A stretch of 64,000 bases of DNA from Conexibacter sp. SYSU D00693 (GCF_017084525.1 NZ_CP070950.1:1364001-1428000), one strand, 5' to 3'; positions 8,102-16,486 are shown, numbered from the stretch's first letter. A program made the numbers and translations. The notes: generated by a model not told the origin, from the sequence alone.

Positions 8102-9620
8102 GAGCGACCGGCGCCTCGACGTCCCGCAGGCCCATCCCGATCGCCGCGCGCCGGCGCAGGAGCGGCGCGACGCGGTAGCGCTCCTCGTGGAGCTCGGCGA
8201 ACAGGCCGTCGAGGATGCGCACGACCTGGGCGGTGCCGGTGGCCTCGGACCAGGCGACGGGCCCGCGGGGGTGGTTGACGCCGAGCTCGAGGCCGGCGTC
8301 GACGTCGTCGGGCGTGCCGTCGCCGGCGCCGACGAGGAAGGCCGCCTCGTTGACGAGCTGGGCGACGATGCGGCCGAGGACGAGGCCGGGGCCGTCGCCG
8401 ACCCACTCGGGCACGCGGCCCAGGCTGCGGACGAGCGCGTCGAGGCGCTCGGCCGCCACCGGGTCGGTGCGCGGGGTGCGGGTGAGCTCGACGAGGCGCG
8501 CGCCGTCGAACGGCGCGAGGAGGTGCAGGCCCGCGGCCTCGGGCGCGGCGAGGTGCAGCGAGGCGCCGTCGACGAGGACCGCGTCGCGACCGACCCACAG
8601 CCACGGGTCGTCGTGGTCGCCGACGTCCCAGCCCGCCGCCCGGGCGGCGCTGCGCAGGGCGTCGGGTGCCGGGCCGTCGCCGTCGACGCGCAGCGGGCGG
8701 CCGTCGCCGCCGCCGGCCTGCGGCGGCTCCGGGTCGGCCGGCGGGCCGGCGCCGTCGCCCTCGTAGGCGTACCAGCCGGCGCCCGTCTTGCGACCCAGGC
8801 GCCCCGCGGCGACCATCCGCGCGGCCAGCGGGCTCGGGCGGTAGCGCGGCTCGCCGTAGGTCTGGCGGTGGAAGCCCTCGGCGACCGCGTGGTTGGTCTC
8901 GATGCCGATGAGGTCCATGAGCTCGAACGGGCCCATCCGGAAGCCGCCGGCCATGCGCATGACGCGGTCGACCTGCTCGACGGTCGCCTGGCCCTCCTGG
9001 ACCACGCGCAGCGCCTCGAGGAAGAACGGGCGGTTGACGCGGTTGACGAGGAAGCCCGGGATGTCGGCGGCGTCGATGACGCGCTTGCCCATCGCCTCCC
9101 CCACCGCGCGGGCGACGGCCACGACGTCGGGCGCGGTCGCGACGCCCGGGACGACCTCGGCCAGGCGCATGACCGGCGCCGGGTTGAAGAAGTGCAGGCC
9201 GACGACGCGCTCGGGCCGCGGCACGCCGGCCGCGATCTCGGTCACCCCCAGCGACGACGTGTTCGTCGCCAGGACGCAGTCCGCGCCGCAGAGCTCGGCG
9301 AGCCGGCCGAAGAGCTCGAGCTTGAGCTCCAGGCGCTCGGGGACGGCCTCGATCACCATGCCGCAGCCGGCGAGCTCCTCGAGCCGGCCGGCGGGCTCGA
9401 CGCGGGCGCGCAGCGCCGCCGCCTCCTCGGCGCTCAGGCGCCCCTTGGCCACGAGCTTGCCCAGCCCGCGCTCGATCGTCGCCAGGCCGCGCTGGAGCCC
9501 CTCGGGGACGGCGTCGAAGAGCCGCACGCGCGCGCCCGCCTGCGCGGCGAGCTGCGCGATGCCCGCGCCCATCGTCCCCGCACCCACGACGCCGATGACG
9601 TCGGGGACCCGCGCGCTCAC
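8064..9620 (-). CDS. 3-hydroxyacyl-CoA dehydrogenase
   Basis: 518 residues. The N-terminus carries the NAD-binding signature GVVGAGTMGAG, then the family features TNTSSLGVTEIA and GLHFFNPAPVMRL. A second C-terminal dehydrogenase domain follows (GVNHPRGPVAW), so this is a two-domain form longer than the usual protein of about 285 residues. The GTG start overlaps the upstream small gene by four bases (GTGA). It oxidises (S)-3-hydroxyacyl-CoA to 3-ketoacyl-CoA in beta-oxidation-like pathways. It ends the Rieske-oxygenase operon, so the same pathway contains a ring or side-chain hydroxylation followed by a CoA-dependent oxidation. Confidence 0.92.
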   Translation of the reverse strand: MSARVPDVIGVVGAGTMGAGIAQLAAQAGARVRLFDAVPEGLQRGLATIERGLGKLVAKGRLSAEEAAALRARVEPAGRLEELAGCGMVIEAVPERLELKLELFGRLAELCGADCVLATNTSSLGVTEIAAGVPRPERVVGLHFFNPAPVMRLAEVVPGVATAPDVVAVARAVGEAMGKRVIDAADIPGFLVNRVNRPFFLEALRVVQEGQATVEQVDRVMRMAGGFRMGPFELMDLIGIETNHAVAEGFHRQTYGEPRYRPSPLAARMVAAGRLGRKTGAGWYAYEGDGAGPPADPEPPQAGGGDGRPLRVDGDGPAPDALRSAARAAGWDVGDHDDPWLWVGRDAVLVDGASLHLAAPEAAGLHLLAPFDGARLVELTRTPRTDPVAAERLDALVRSLGRVPEWVGDGPGLVLGRIVAQLVNEAAFLVGAGDGTPDDVDAGLELGVNHPRGPVAWSEATGTAQVVRILDGLFAELHEERYRVAPLLRRRAAIGMGLRDVEAPVAPTAPRTAAAASP

Positions 9621-9871
9621 CGGTCGAGCTCCTCGCGGGCCAGCACGCCGTCGTCGCGCCAGCGGTGCAGCGACGGGTCCAGGAAGCGGTGCAGGGCGCC
9701 GTCGGGCAGCCACGCCAGCGTCTCGAGCTCGAGGGCATCGAGGAACCCCACGTGGCCGGTGCGCAGGTCCTCGACGCGCAGCCGCGGCCCGTTGCCCTCG
9801 TGGTCGATGCTCAGGGAGACCGCCGCGAACTCGCTGACGACCTCGCCGACCGGCTCGGCCTCGCCGCGCAT
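9617..9871 (-). CDS. Small protein of Rieske-oxygenase operons, function unknown
   Basis: 84 residues, no signal peptide or membrane segment. It contains FLDALELETLAWLPDGALHRFL. Actinobacterial databases hold similar small proteins, often mislabelled dihydrodiol dehydrogenase, next to ring-hydroxylating oxygenase genes. The gene starts 2 bp after the oxygenase beta-subunit stop and overlaps the dehydrogenase start by 4 bp. Tight coupling suggests a role with the oxygenase, but nothing catalytic can be seen. Confidence 0.7.
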   Translation of the reverse strand: MRGEAEPVGEVVSEFAAVSLSIDHEGNGPRLRVEDLRTGHVGFLDALELETLAWLPDGALHRFLDPSLHRWRDDGVLAREELDR

Positions 9872-9873
9872 GC

Positions 9874-10374
9874 TCAGATGAGGAACGACAGCGTGTACAG
9901 GGCCCGGTCGTTGTCGACGAGCATGACCTTCTTGAAGGCCATCCGCAGCTCGCCGTCGACCTCGCGCAGCCCGTACTCGTACCGGCCCGCCCAGTGCGTC
10001 GTCCCGCGCTCGCGCGACTCGACCACCAGGAAGTTGGCCCCCACGCGGACCTGCCCGTCGACCTCGGGGTCGGGGCCGAGCAGCTCGACGTTGGTCACCA
10101 GCCGGCGCACGCGCGAGGGCGGCGTGGCGGCGTGGCGCTTGCCGGTGTGGAACTGCTTGACGCGCGTGGCGATCCGCGCGCGGTTGTCGAAGATCACCGA
10201 CATCTGCCGCGTCGGGTCGATGTCGTCGCCGTTGGCGGGCACCCAGTAGATCGCGTCGTCGGTCCACAGGGCCTCCCACGCGTCGTAGTCGTGGTCGTCG
10301 GCGTAGCGCGCCTCCCGGAAGAGGAACTGCTCGACGTCGCGCAGGTCGATCCCGACCGCGGGCGTCGCCGCCAC
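9874..10374 (-). CDS. Aromatic-ring-hydroxylating dioxygenase beta subunit
   Basis: 166 residues with the SnoaL-like/NTF2 fold expected of the structural beta subunit. It starts VEQFLFREARYADDHDYDAW (a typical N-terminus) and includes DDAIYWVPANGDD and RRLVTNVELL. The GTG start shares one base with the alpha-subunit stop (TAGTG). It forms the hetero-oligomer with the alpha subunit at 10374-11636. No ferredoxin or reductase gene is adjacent, so electron transfer must come from elsewhere in the genome. Confidence 0.9.
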   Translation of the reverse strand: MAATPAVGIDLRDVEQFLFREARYADDHDYDAWEALWTDDAIYWVPANGDDIDPTRQMSVIFDNRARIATRVKQFHTGKRHAATPPSRVRRLVTNVELLGPDPEVDGQVRVGANFLVVESRERGTTHWAGRYEYGLREVDGELRMAFKKVMLVDNDRALYTLSFLI

Positions 10375-11636
10375 TAGACCGCCTCCATCAGCGACCGGTA
10401 GTGGCGCCAGATGCCGCGCTGGGGCACCTCGTCCGTCGCGTCCCCGATGAGGAAGCCGCGCTCGTCGTGGCGCTCGCGGTGCACCCCGCGCTTGAGGACG
10501 AGCCACTCGGGGTCCTTGGCCAGCACGCCGCGCTGGTTGCGCTCGTACATCTCCGAGTCGTCGGCGAGCAGGAAGCCCGCCGGCCCGACGGACCCGATCG
10601 TCTGCTGCAGCATCCGCCGGTTCATGTCCGGGCAGCCCCCGTACTGGACGGCGGTCACGTGCTGCACGGTCTGGTCGACGGCCAGCGGCTGCAGGACGAA
10701 GAGCTGGATCTCGGCGATGAAGAGGTTCGGGAAGACCATGACGTGCGGGGAGCCGTCGATGAGCACCTCGCGCGCCCTGTCCTTGCCGTAGGCGTCCTCC
10801 ATCTGGCGCACGTAGTCCGGGACCTTCTCGGGCTTCGTGCCGAACCACCCCAGGGGCTGGCCGATGCGCCGGAACTCGGGCCGCAGGTCGTTCTCGGTGT
10901 GGCCGTTGCCCAGGTCGCGCGCCACCGCGGTCGACTTCTCGCCGTAGAGGTCGCCGATGCCGCTGTCGGCCACGCTGAAGATCGACGAGTGGACGAACTG
11001 CGGGTGGTAGCCGTCGGTCTCGTTCTCCAGCAGCATCTTCCAGTTGGCCTTGACCTTGTGCTGGAGCCAGCCGGCGGTCAGCTCGACCTCGCCCGTCGGC
11101 GAGAGCGCGACGAGCCGGTCGAAGGCCTCGCGAGCGGCGCCGAGGTGCTCGAGCAGCGTCGGCCCCTCCTCGGCGAAGGAGCCGAAGACGAAGCCCTGGT
11201 ACTGGGCGACGCGCGGGACGCGGCCGAGGCCGAGGTCCTTCTTGGCCTCGCGCCCGCCGTAGCCGCTGTTGAAGGGGTACCCGAGCAGCTTGCCGGTGTT
11301 GGAGAACGTCCAGCCGTGGTAGGGGCAGCGGAACGCGCTCGAGTTGCCGCGGGGCGCGTCGCAGACGAGGTTGGCCCGGTGGGTGCAGCGGTTGAGCAGC
11401 AGGTGGATCTCGCCCTGCTTGTCGCGGGACATGATCACCGGCTGCGGGCCGAGGGACTTCAGGACGTAGTCGTTGGGCTCGGGCACCTCGGACACGTGCC
11501 CGACGTAGACCCACTCGCGGTACCAGATGCGCTCGAGCTCGGCCTGGTAGATCGCGGGGTCGGTGTAGAGCGACCCGTGCACGCGGTCGTGCTCGATCAG
11601 GTCCGCCCAGGGCGTGAGGGGCTCGACGGCGGTCAT
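10374..11636 (-). CDS. Rieske 2Fe-2S aromatic-ring-hydroxylating oxygenase alpha subunit
   Basis: 420 residues. The Rieske motif is Cys84-x-His86 and Cys104-x2-His107 (CTHRANLVC, then CPYHGW). The mononuclear iron site follows in the segment ENETDGYHPQFVHSSI with the Asp/His/His pattern. In this family the oxygenase inserts O2 into an aromatic ring or does O-demethylation or monohydroxylation; the substrate is not predictable from the sequence. The ATG is preceded by TAGGAG and, 12 bp upstream, by the cluster operator with a TACGAT -10 box. It heads the operon alpha-beta-84-residue protein-3-hydroxyacyl-CoA dehydrogenase. Confidence 0.93.
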   Translation of the reverse strand: MTAVEPLTPWADLIEHDRVHGSLYTDPAIYQAELERIWYREWVYVGHVSEVPEPNDYVLKSLGPQPVIMSRDKQGEIHLLLNRCTHRANLVCDAPRGNSSAFRCPYHGWTFSNTGKLLGYPFNSGYGGREAKKDLGLGRVPRVAQYQGFVFGSFAEEGPTLLEHLGAAREAFDRLVALSPTGEVELTAGWLQHKVKANWKMLLENETDGYHPQFVHSSIFSVADSGIGDLYGEKSTAVARDLGNGHTENDLRPEFRRIGQPLGWFGTKPEKVPDYVRQMEDAYGKDRAREVLIDGSPHVMVFPNLFIAEIQLFVLQPLAVDQTVQHVTAVQYGGCPDMNRRMLQQTIGSVGPAGFLLADDSEMYERNQRGVLAKDPEWLVLKRGVHRERHDERGFLIGDATDEVPQRGIWRHYRSLMEAV

Positions 11637-11643
11637 GGTGCTC

Positions 11644-12801
11644 CTACGATCGTACATGCTGTCCAGACACCTCGCGTGGAGTTGTCGTCCGATCGGCGGC
11701 GGGCACGAGCGCGAACAGCGCCTGCGCGACGGCGTCGGCCGCCGCGGTCGTCCCGCCGGCCAGCCGGCGGGCATGCTCGGCGCGCCGGTAGGTCAGCGAG
11801 GCGTCGTGCTCCCACGTGGCACCGACGCCGCCGTGGACGAAGATGCTCTCCAGCGCGCAGAAGCCCAGGGCGTCGGCGGCGGTCACCCGCGCGGCGTTGG
11901 CGGTGAGGGCGAAGCGCTCGCGCTCCTCGTCCCACTGGCGCGCGGCGGCGATGACGACCGACCGCGCACCCTCGGTGCGCCGCAGCATCTCCACCAGCTT
12001 GTGCTTGATCGCCTGGTAGGAGCCGATCGGCCGGCCGAAGGCGACGCGGTCCACCGCGTAGTCGCGCGCGAGCTCCAGCGCCGCCGACGCGGCGCCGACC
12101 GACTCGGCCGCCAGCAGCAGCCGCTGCAGGTCGGCCCCGTCGCGCGCCCGCGCGGGCGCCAGGTCCAGCACGCGCACCTCGAGGTCGTCGAGCGCGACGT
12201 CGCCGACCGCCCGCGTGGCGTCGTAGCCGGCCACCGCGTCCAGCGCGACGCCGCCGGCCTCCGCCGCCACGACCCCGGCCGCGGGCAGCCCCTCCTCGTC
12301 CTCGCCGACGAGGACCAGCACGTCGGCGCCCGGCGCGTCGAGCACCCCCGGCACGTGCCCGGTGGCCCGGGCCACCGCGCCGTCGCGGCGCAGCGTGAGA
12401 CGCCCGCCGCGCCCGCCGACCGCCGGGTCGACCAGCGCGGCGCGGCGCGTGCCGTCGGCCAGCTGGCCCAGGAGCCCGCCGCCGGCGTCGGGGGCCGCGC
12501 CGAGCAGCGCCGTCGCCGGCAGGTGGCCGAGCAGGCGGGCGTCGGCCAGGCGCCGCCCGCACTCCTCCAGGACGAGGGTCGCCTCGGCGGCCGACAGGGC
12601 GGCGCCGCCGGCGTCCTCGGCGACCAGCAGCCCGGCCCAGCCCGCCTCGCAGGCCAGCGGCCAGAGGTCCGGGGCCGGCCCTCCGTCGAGCGCCGCCCGC
12701 GCCGCCTCGAGCGTCGCGACGCGCCCCAGCGCGTCGCGCGCGGCCTCGACCAGGAAGCCCTGCTCGTCGCTGAGCGCCCGGAACATCGCCGCCGCGCTCA
12801 C
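11644..12801 (-). CDS. Acyl-CoA dehydrogenase, second (degenerate-type) subunit
   Basis: 385 residues of acyl-CoA dehydrogenase fold, with the C-terminal substrate/FAD region RVAFGRPIGSYQAIKHKL and FVHGGVGATWEHD. The N-terminal half is diverged. It overlaps the upstream acyl-CoA dehydrogenase by a GTGA junction. Paired unequal ACAD genes of this kind usually form alpha2beta2 enzymes in actinobacterial steroid/terpenoid side-chain degradation (the FadE26/27 or ChsE type); this assignment is by analogy. Its last codons lie inside the operator/promoter block of the downstream Rieske operon. Confidence 0.85.
   Translation of the reverse strand: MSAAAMFRALSDEQGFLVEAARDALGRVATLEAARAALDGGPAPDLWPLACEAGWAGLLVAEDAGGAALSAAEATLVLEECGRRLADARLLGHLPATALLGAAPDAGGGLLGQLADGTRRAALVDPAVGGRGGRLTLRRDGAVARATGHVPGVLDAPGADVLVLVGEDEEGLPAAGVVAAEAGGVALDAVAGYDATRAVGDVALDDLEVRVLDLAPARARDGADLQRLLLAAESVGAASAALELARDYAVDRVAFGRPIGSYQAIKHKLVEMLRRTEGARSVVIAAARQWDEERERFALTANAARVTAADALGFCALESIFVHGGVGATWEHDASLTYRRAEHARRLAGGTTAAADAVAQALFALVPAADRTTTPREVSGQHVRS
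11648..11670 (-). promoter_or_regulatory. Cluster operator/promoter block, site B
   Basis: Minus-strand reading TGTCTGGACAGCATGTACGA followed by TC, identical over that stretch to site A. It is 12 bp upstream of the Rieske alpha-subunit ATG and overlaps the 3' coding end of the acyl-CoA dehydrogenase gene. TACGAT is the likely -10 hexamer and the TGTC-TG-GACA near-palindrome the likely operator. Confidence 0.65.
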
Positions 12802-13949
12802 GCCGCCACCCGCGGCTCGGGCGGCAGGCCGAGGACCCGCTCGCCGATGACGTTGCGCAGGATCTCCTCGGTCCCGCCGGCCGACCGCACGCCGGGGAGC
12901 ATCGAGACCTGATGGCCCCACTCGGGCGCCACGAGCGCCTGCGCGCCGCGGACGTCGACGGCCAGCCGGCAGGCGTCGAGGGACGCCAGCACGCTGGTGA
13001 TCTTGATCAGCCCGGCCTCCGGGCCGGGGACCTGGCCCTGGGAGACCTGCTCGACGACCCGCTCGCTCGTGTGGCGCAGGGCCAGCAGCTGGGAGGCCAC
13101 CTCGCCCAGGCGGACGCGCACGGCCGGGTCCTCGCGGTCGTCGGCGTGCGCGCCGACCGCCGCCACGAGCTGGTCCAGCGGCGTGGCGTGCAGCCCGGAG
13201 CCGACCGCGACGCGCTCGAAGCCGAGCATCGTCAGGGCGACCTTCCAGCCCTCGCCCGGCGCGCCGATGACGGCCTCGGCGCAGAGCCGGACGTCGTCGA
13301 GGAAGACCTCGTTGAACTCCGCGTCGCCGGTGATCTGGCGCAGCGGACGGATCGTCACGCCCGGTGCGTCCATCGGGACGACGAACATCGTCAGGCCCTT
13401 GTGCTTGGCGACGTCCGGGTCGGTGCGCGCGAGCAGGATCCCGAAGGCGGCGTGCTGGGCGAAGGACGTCCACACCTTCTGGCCGTCGACGGCCCAGGTG
13501 CCGTCGTCCTGGCGGCGCGCGCGGGTCTGCACCGCGGCGAGGTCCGAGCCGGCGCCCGGCTCGGAGAGCAGCTGGCACCAGGGCTCGTCACCGCGCAGCA
13601 GCGGCTCGAGGTGGCGGTCCTGCTGCTCGGCGCTGCCGTGCACCATGAGCGTCGGGCCGACCATGCCGATGCCGATGAAGTCGAAGGCGGTCGCGACGCC
13701 GTGGGCCTCGAGCTCCTGCTCGACGGCCACGGCCTCGGCCGGGCTGCCGCCCGCGCCGCCGAAGCGCTCGGGCCAGGTCACCCCGGCGTAGCCGGCCTCG
13801 CTGAGCGTCCGCTGCCACGCGAGGCGGCCGCGGACGTCGTCGTCGTCGAGCGGCTCGAGCACCGTGCGGCGCGGGGCCGTCTCGGCGTGGGCGGCCAGCC
13901 ACTCCCTCAGGCGCGCCCGGTAGGCGCGCAGCGCGTCGTCGTCTGCCAT
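12798..13949 (-). CDS. Acyl-CoA dehydrogenase
   Basis: 383 residues with the family signatures CQLLSEPGAGSDLAAVQTRA (FAD/substrate segment) and WAVDGQKVWTSFAQHA, and a C-terminal SAGGTEEILRNVIGERVLGL. It alpha,beta-desaturates an acyl-CoA and passes electrons to ETF. The start MADDDALRAY is chosen over two upstream in-frame ATGs because those overlap the TACGAT -10 box of site C; from 13949 the leader would be about 5 nt. It is the first gene of an operon with the second ACAD subunit. Confidence 0.9.
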   Translation of the reverse strand: MADDDALRAYRARLREWLAAHAETAPRRTVLEPLDDDDVRGRLAWQRTLSEAGYAGVTWPERFGGAGGSPAEAVAVEQELEAHGVATAFDFIGIGMVGPTLMVHGSAEQQDRHLEPLLRGDEPWCQLLSEPGAGSDLAAVQTRARRQDDGTWAVDGQKVWTSFAQHAAFGILLARTDPDVAKHKGLTMFVVPMDAPGVTIRPLRQITGDAEFNEVFLDDVRLCAEAVIGAPGEGWKVALTMLGFERVAVGSGLHATPLDQLVAAVGAHADDREDPAVRVRLGEVASQLLALRHTSERVVEQVSQGQVPGPEAGLIKITSVLASLDACRLAVDVRGAQALVAPEWGHQVSMLPGVRSAGGTEEILRNVIGERVLGLPPEPRVAA

Positions 13950-13958
13950 GTCGAGCGG

Positions 13959-13980
13959 CATCGTACGTGCTGTCCACACA
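13959..13980 (-). promoter_or_regulatory. Cluster operator/promoter block, site C
   Basis: Minus-strand reading TGTGTGGACAGCACGTACGA followed by TG: the shared block with a few changes, with the TACGAT -10 hexamer at 13960-13965. A further half-site GCTGGACACCATG lies immediately upstream (13979-13992). It precedes the acyl-CoA dehydrogenase operon. Confidence 0.6.
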
Positions 13981-14007
13981 TGGTGTCCAGCACGGTGTCG
14001 GTGCCGC

Positions 14008-14610
14008 CTACGCAGCGCGGCCGGCGGCCGCCTCGGCCTCGCGCGTGTGTCCGGCCAACCCGATCAGGTCCTCGTGCAGCTCGAACCACACCGTGTGGTA
14101 GCTGTCCACCACCGGGCGCAGGAACCACGCGTGGTCGCCCGCCTGGATCGTCGCGAGCGCCGCATCGAAGCGCCCGGGGTACGGCGCGAGGCGCGGGGCG
14201 ACCGCGACCAGGCGGTCCAGCAGCGCACGCAGCGGCGGGTGGACCTCGTCGGCCAGCCGCCGCAGGATCGCACCGTCGTAGGCGGCGTCGGTGTGGTCGT
14301 TGGGCGCGCCGTCGCGCTGCTGCCAGGCGGTCGCGAGCTCCTTGAACGTGGCGTTGAGCGCGGTGAACTCCTCGTAGAGCGCCGCCAGTGCGTCCTGATC
14401 GACACCCGCGCGCTCGCGGGTCAGCAGCTCGCCGAGGCGCGCCTTGCCCTCGGGCGTCATCCGGTAGCGCTCGCCCTTGTCCACCAGCAGGCCCGCCTGC
14501 GCCAGGCCGGCCAGGGCCTGGGTGGCGTCGGCGCCCGTGACGCCGGCCACCTGCTCGGGCGTGGCCCGCCCCTTCAGGCGCACGGCCTGCAGCACCTCGA
14601 TGTCGTCCAT
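14008..14610 (-). CDS. Winged-helix transcriptional regulator of the catabolic cluster
   Basis: 200 residues. Residues 1 to about 75 form a winged helix (LKGRATPEQVAGVTGADATQ, then RYRMTPEGKARLGELL); the rest is helical with no recognised ligand domain. The general type is MarR/PadR-like. The ATG has a strong GGAGGAG ribbon site 8 nt upstream. A copy of the operator block (site D) lies upstream of this gene, and similar blocks lie upstream of the catabolic units, so local auto- and cross-regulation by this protein is the simplest reading. That link is inference. Confidence 0.8.
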   Translation of the reverse strand: MDDIEVLQAVRLKGRATPEQVAGVTGADATQALAGLAQAGLLVDKGERYRMTPEGKARLGELLTRERAGVDQDALAALYEEFTALNATFKELATAWQQRDGAPNDHTDAAYDGAILRRLADEVHPPLRALLDRLVAVAPRLAPYPGRFDAALATIQAGDHAWFLRPVVDSYHTVWFELHEDLIGLAGHTREAEAAAGRAA

Positions 14611-14654
14611 CAGCTCGCTCCTCCTGCTCGTGGGGTCGAGGCACTATGAGACAC

Positions 14655-14676
14655 CATGTACGTACAGGCTGTCCAG
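14655..14676 (-). promoter_or_regulatory. Cluster operator block, site D (regulator gene)
   Basis: Minus-strand reading CTGGACAGCCTGTACGTACA, about 45 bp upstream of the regulator ATG. It keeps CTGGACAGC and TGTACG of the shared block, but the -10 reads TACGTA. It is the most diverged strong match and would fit autoregulation. Confidence 0.5.
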
Positions 14677-14696
14677 CCGAGGTGTGGGAGCGGGCC

Positions 14697-14972
14697 TCAG
14701 ACCGCGAGGTAGAGCACCACGAGCGCGCCGCCGACGGCCAGGCACCAGCCGTCCAGGACGCGGCGCAGGGCGAGCGGGGCTCCGCGGACCTCCATGAACT
14801 CGCGGCCGACCCATCGGGCCTTGAGCAGCGCGACCGCGAGAGCGACGGCGGCGCCGGCGTGGACGGCGCCCGTCGCCTGGTGGTGCGCCCCCACCGCCCA
14901 CGACAGGACGGTCGCCGCCACGAGGACCGTCCAGGTGACGAGCTGGCGGCGGTCGAACGCGGCGGCGCTCAT
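14697..14972 (-). CDS. Cytochrome c oxidase subunit IV-like membrane protein
   Basis: 91 residues with three hydrophobic segments (about residues 12-28, 34-50 and 72-90) and the family-typical KARWVGREFMEVRGAP between the second and third. This is the prokaryotic oxidase subunit IV pattern. The ATG overlaps the subunit III stop by four bases. No subunit I or II gene is in the window, so it is an accessory part of an oxidase or nitric oxide reductase encoded elsewhere. Confidence 0.8.
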   Translation of the reverse strand: MSAAAFDRRQLVTWTVLVAATVLSWAVGAHHQATGAVHAGAAVALAVALLKARWVGREFMEVRGAPLALRRVLDGWCLAVGGALVVLYLAV

Positions 14973-15619
14973 GCGGCGGCCATGTAGAGCAGCGGGAAGA
15001 TGAGCAGCCACAGCAGGTCGACCATGTGCCAGTAGCCCGCCGCGCACTCCACCACGAGCTCGTCGCGCGGCCGGCGCGCGGGCCGGCGCACGGTGCGCCA
15101 CAACAGCGCGAGCGCCCCCACGCCCACGACCAGGTGCAGGGCGTGCACCCCGGTGATGGCGAAGTAGTACATGAAGAAGTCCGCGCGCTCGGGCGTGTCG
15201 CCGGCGCCGAGCAGCTCGGCCCACTCCAGGCCCTTGACGGCCAGGAAGGCCGCGGCGCAGGCGAGCGTGAGGGCGACGAACCGGCGGGCGTCGCGCTCGC
15301 CGCCCTCGAGGCGGAACGCCCGCACGGCCGAGGCGACGAAGAGCGAGCTGGTGAGCAGCACCAGCGTGTTGAGGACGCCGAGGCCCGGCGACAGCGCGCT
15401 CCCCGCCTCGGCGAAGCCCGCCGGGTCGCCGCCGCGGGCGACGAGGTACGCGCCGAAGAACAGCGCGAAGACGGTCATGTCGCCCAGCAGCAGGACCCAC
15501 AGTCCTGCCTCGCCCGGGACGCGCCCCGCCGCCGGCCGGACCGGCGCCGACGACGCGGCCGCCACGGGGCGCCGGGCCCGCGGGGGCGGCGGCTGGAGGA
15601 AGGCGGGGAGGTCGCTCAC
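14969..15619 (-). CDS. Cytochrome c oxidase subunit III / NorE-like protein
   Basis: 216 residues with a Pro-rich cytoplasmic start followed by five membrane segments. GEAGLWVLLLGDMTVFALFF, the conserved KGLEW motif, and a segment containing the expected histidines (TGVHALHLVVG, YWHMVDLLWL) are typical of heme-copper oxidase subunit III and NorE. It starts GTG, overlapping the upstream stop by four bases. It works as part of a membrane oxidase or NO reductase; which one cannot be told without subunit I. Confidence 0.87.
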   Translation of the reverse strand: MSDLPAFLQPPPPRARRPVAAASSAPVRPAAGRVPGEAGLWVLLLGDMTVFALFFGAYLVARGGDPAGFAEAGSALSPGLGVLNTLVLLTSSLFVASAVRAFRLEGGERDARRFVALTLACAAAFLAVKGLEWAELLGAGDTPERADFFMYYFAITGVHALHLVVGVGALALLWRTVRRPARRPRDELVVECAAGYWHMVDLLWLLIFPLLYMAAA

Positions 15620-16386
15620 ACGCCCTCGAGGCGCTGCTGCTGCAGGACGGCCCGCCGTGTCGCCCAGGCCATGATCGGCAGCCAGAGGCCGTAGGTCACC
15701 GTGGGGATCCAGAACGCCGCGAGCCCCTGCACGGCGAACGGCCCGGAGTGGAAGAAGCCGAGCAGGACGTCGGGCAGGAACGAGGCCGCGATCAGCAGGT
15801 TGGCCCAGGCCACCCACCGCGGGAAGACCGGCTCGGCCGCGTCGTCGGAGAACGTCGTGACCGCGATCGCGACGTTCTGCACCACGAAGGGCGCGATCGG
15901 GATGAGGAACATCACCCACGCGAGGTCGTGCAGCGTGCGCGTCAGGGCCGGGTCGCGGTCGGCGCGGTAGGCCGCCACGAGCATGATGAGCAGCGGGACG
16001 GTGAGCATCACCCACACCACCGCGCCCGCGACGAGCTGGAGGAACGCCATCGTCGGGTGGCGTCCCTCGACGCGCAGCATCTGCATCGAGATGGCCGCCA
16101 CGAGCGGTCCGACCAGGCCGATCGCGAGGAACGACACGACGATGCCGGCGATGCGCAGGTCCGTGTGCTCGGCGTAGAACGCAGCGATCTGCGCGTCGCT
16201 GTGGTTGGCCGGCTGCGGGGGCATGAGCCCCGTGCCGAAGAGCGCCAGGAGCACGACGGGCGGCACGAGGAAGGCGAGGGTCGCCGCCCAGCGCTGGACG
16301 GCCATGGCGCGGGCCAGGCGCCGCAGCTCGTGCGCGTCCTCGCCGAGCGGCGCCGCGGCTTCGGGGACGACCGCCACCGCGCTCAC
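15616..16386 (-). CDS. Seven-TM membrane protein of the oxidase-accessory operon, unknown function
   Basis: 256 residues with seven clear hydrophobic helices and no recognised catalytic motif. HSDAQIAAFYAEHTDLRI lies in the first large loop. It is the first gene of a three-gene operon with overlapping junctions that continues into the subunit III-like and IV-like genes, so it probably supports the same respiratory complex. It diverges from the TetR gene, and a palindrome lies between the two. Confidence 0.6.
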   Translation of the reverse strand: MSAVAVVPEAAAPLGEDAHELRRLARAMAVQRWAATLAFLVPPVVLLALFGTGLMPPQPANHSDAQIAAFYAEHTDLRIAGIVVSFLAIGLVGPLVAAISMQMLRVEGRHPTMAFLQLVAGAVVWVMLTVPLLIMLVAAYRADRDPALTRTLHDLAWVMFLIPIAPFVVQNVAIAVTTFSDDAAEPVFPRWVAWANLLIAASFLPDVLLGFFHSGPFAVQGLAAFWIPTVTYGLWLPIMAWATRRAVLQQQRLEGV

Positions 16387-16436
16387 GGCCGCGGCCTCCC
16401 CACCGTCTCGACCAGCTGCATGGCGCGACGCTAGCG

Positions 16437-16447
16437 CAACTTAGTTG
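16437..16447. promoter_or_regulatory. Palindrome between oxidase-accessory operon and TetR gene
   Basis: CAACT-T-AGTTG is a perfect 5-bp inverted repeat in the roughly 100-bp gap between divergent genes. That is the usual place for a TetR operator controlling both directions. Repressor binding is inferred. Confidence 0.4.
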
Positions 16448-16474
16448 TCGCGTGGCAATAAGTTCGGTCCCGGC

Positions 16475-16480
16475 TACGAT
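16475..16480 (+). promoter_or_regulatory. -10 box of the TetR gene
   Basis: TACGAT ends 6 bp before the GTG at 16487. A TGGCAA hexamer at 16453-16458 gives a 16-bp spacer. The expected transcription start coincides with the GTG, so the mRNA is probably leaderless. Confidence 0.5.
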
Positions 16481-16486
16481 CGCGAC

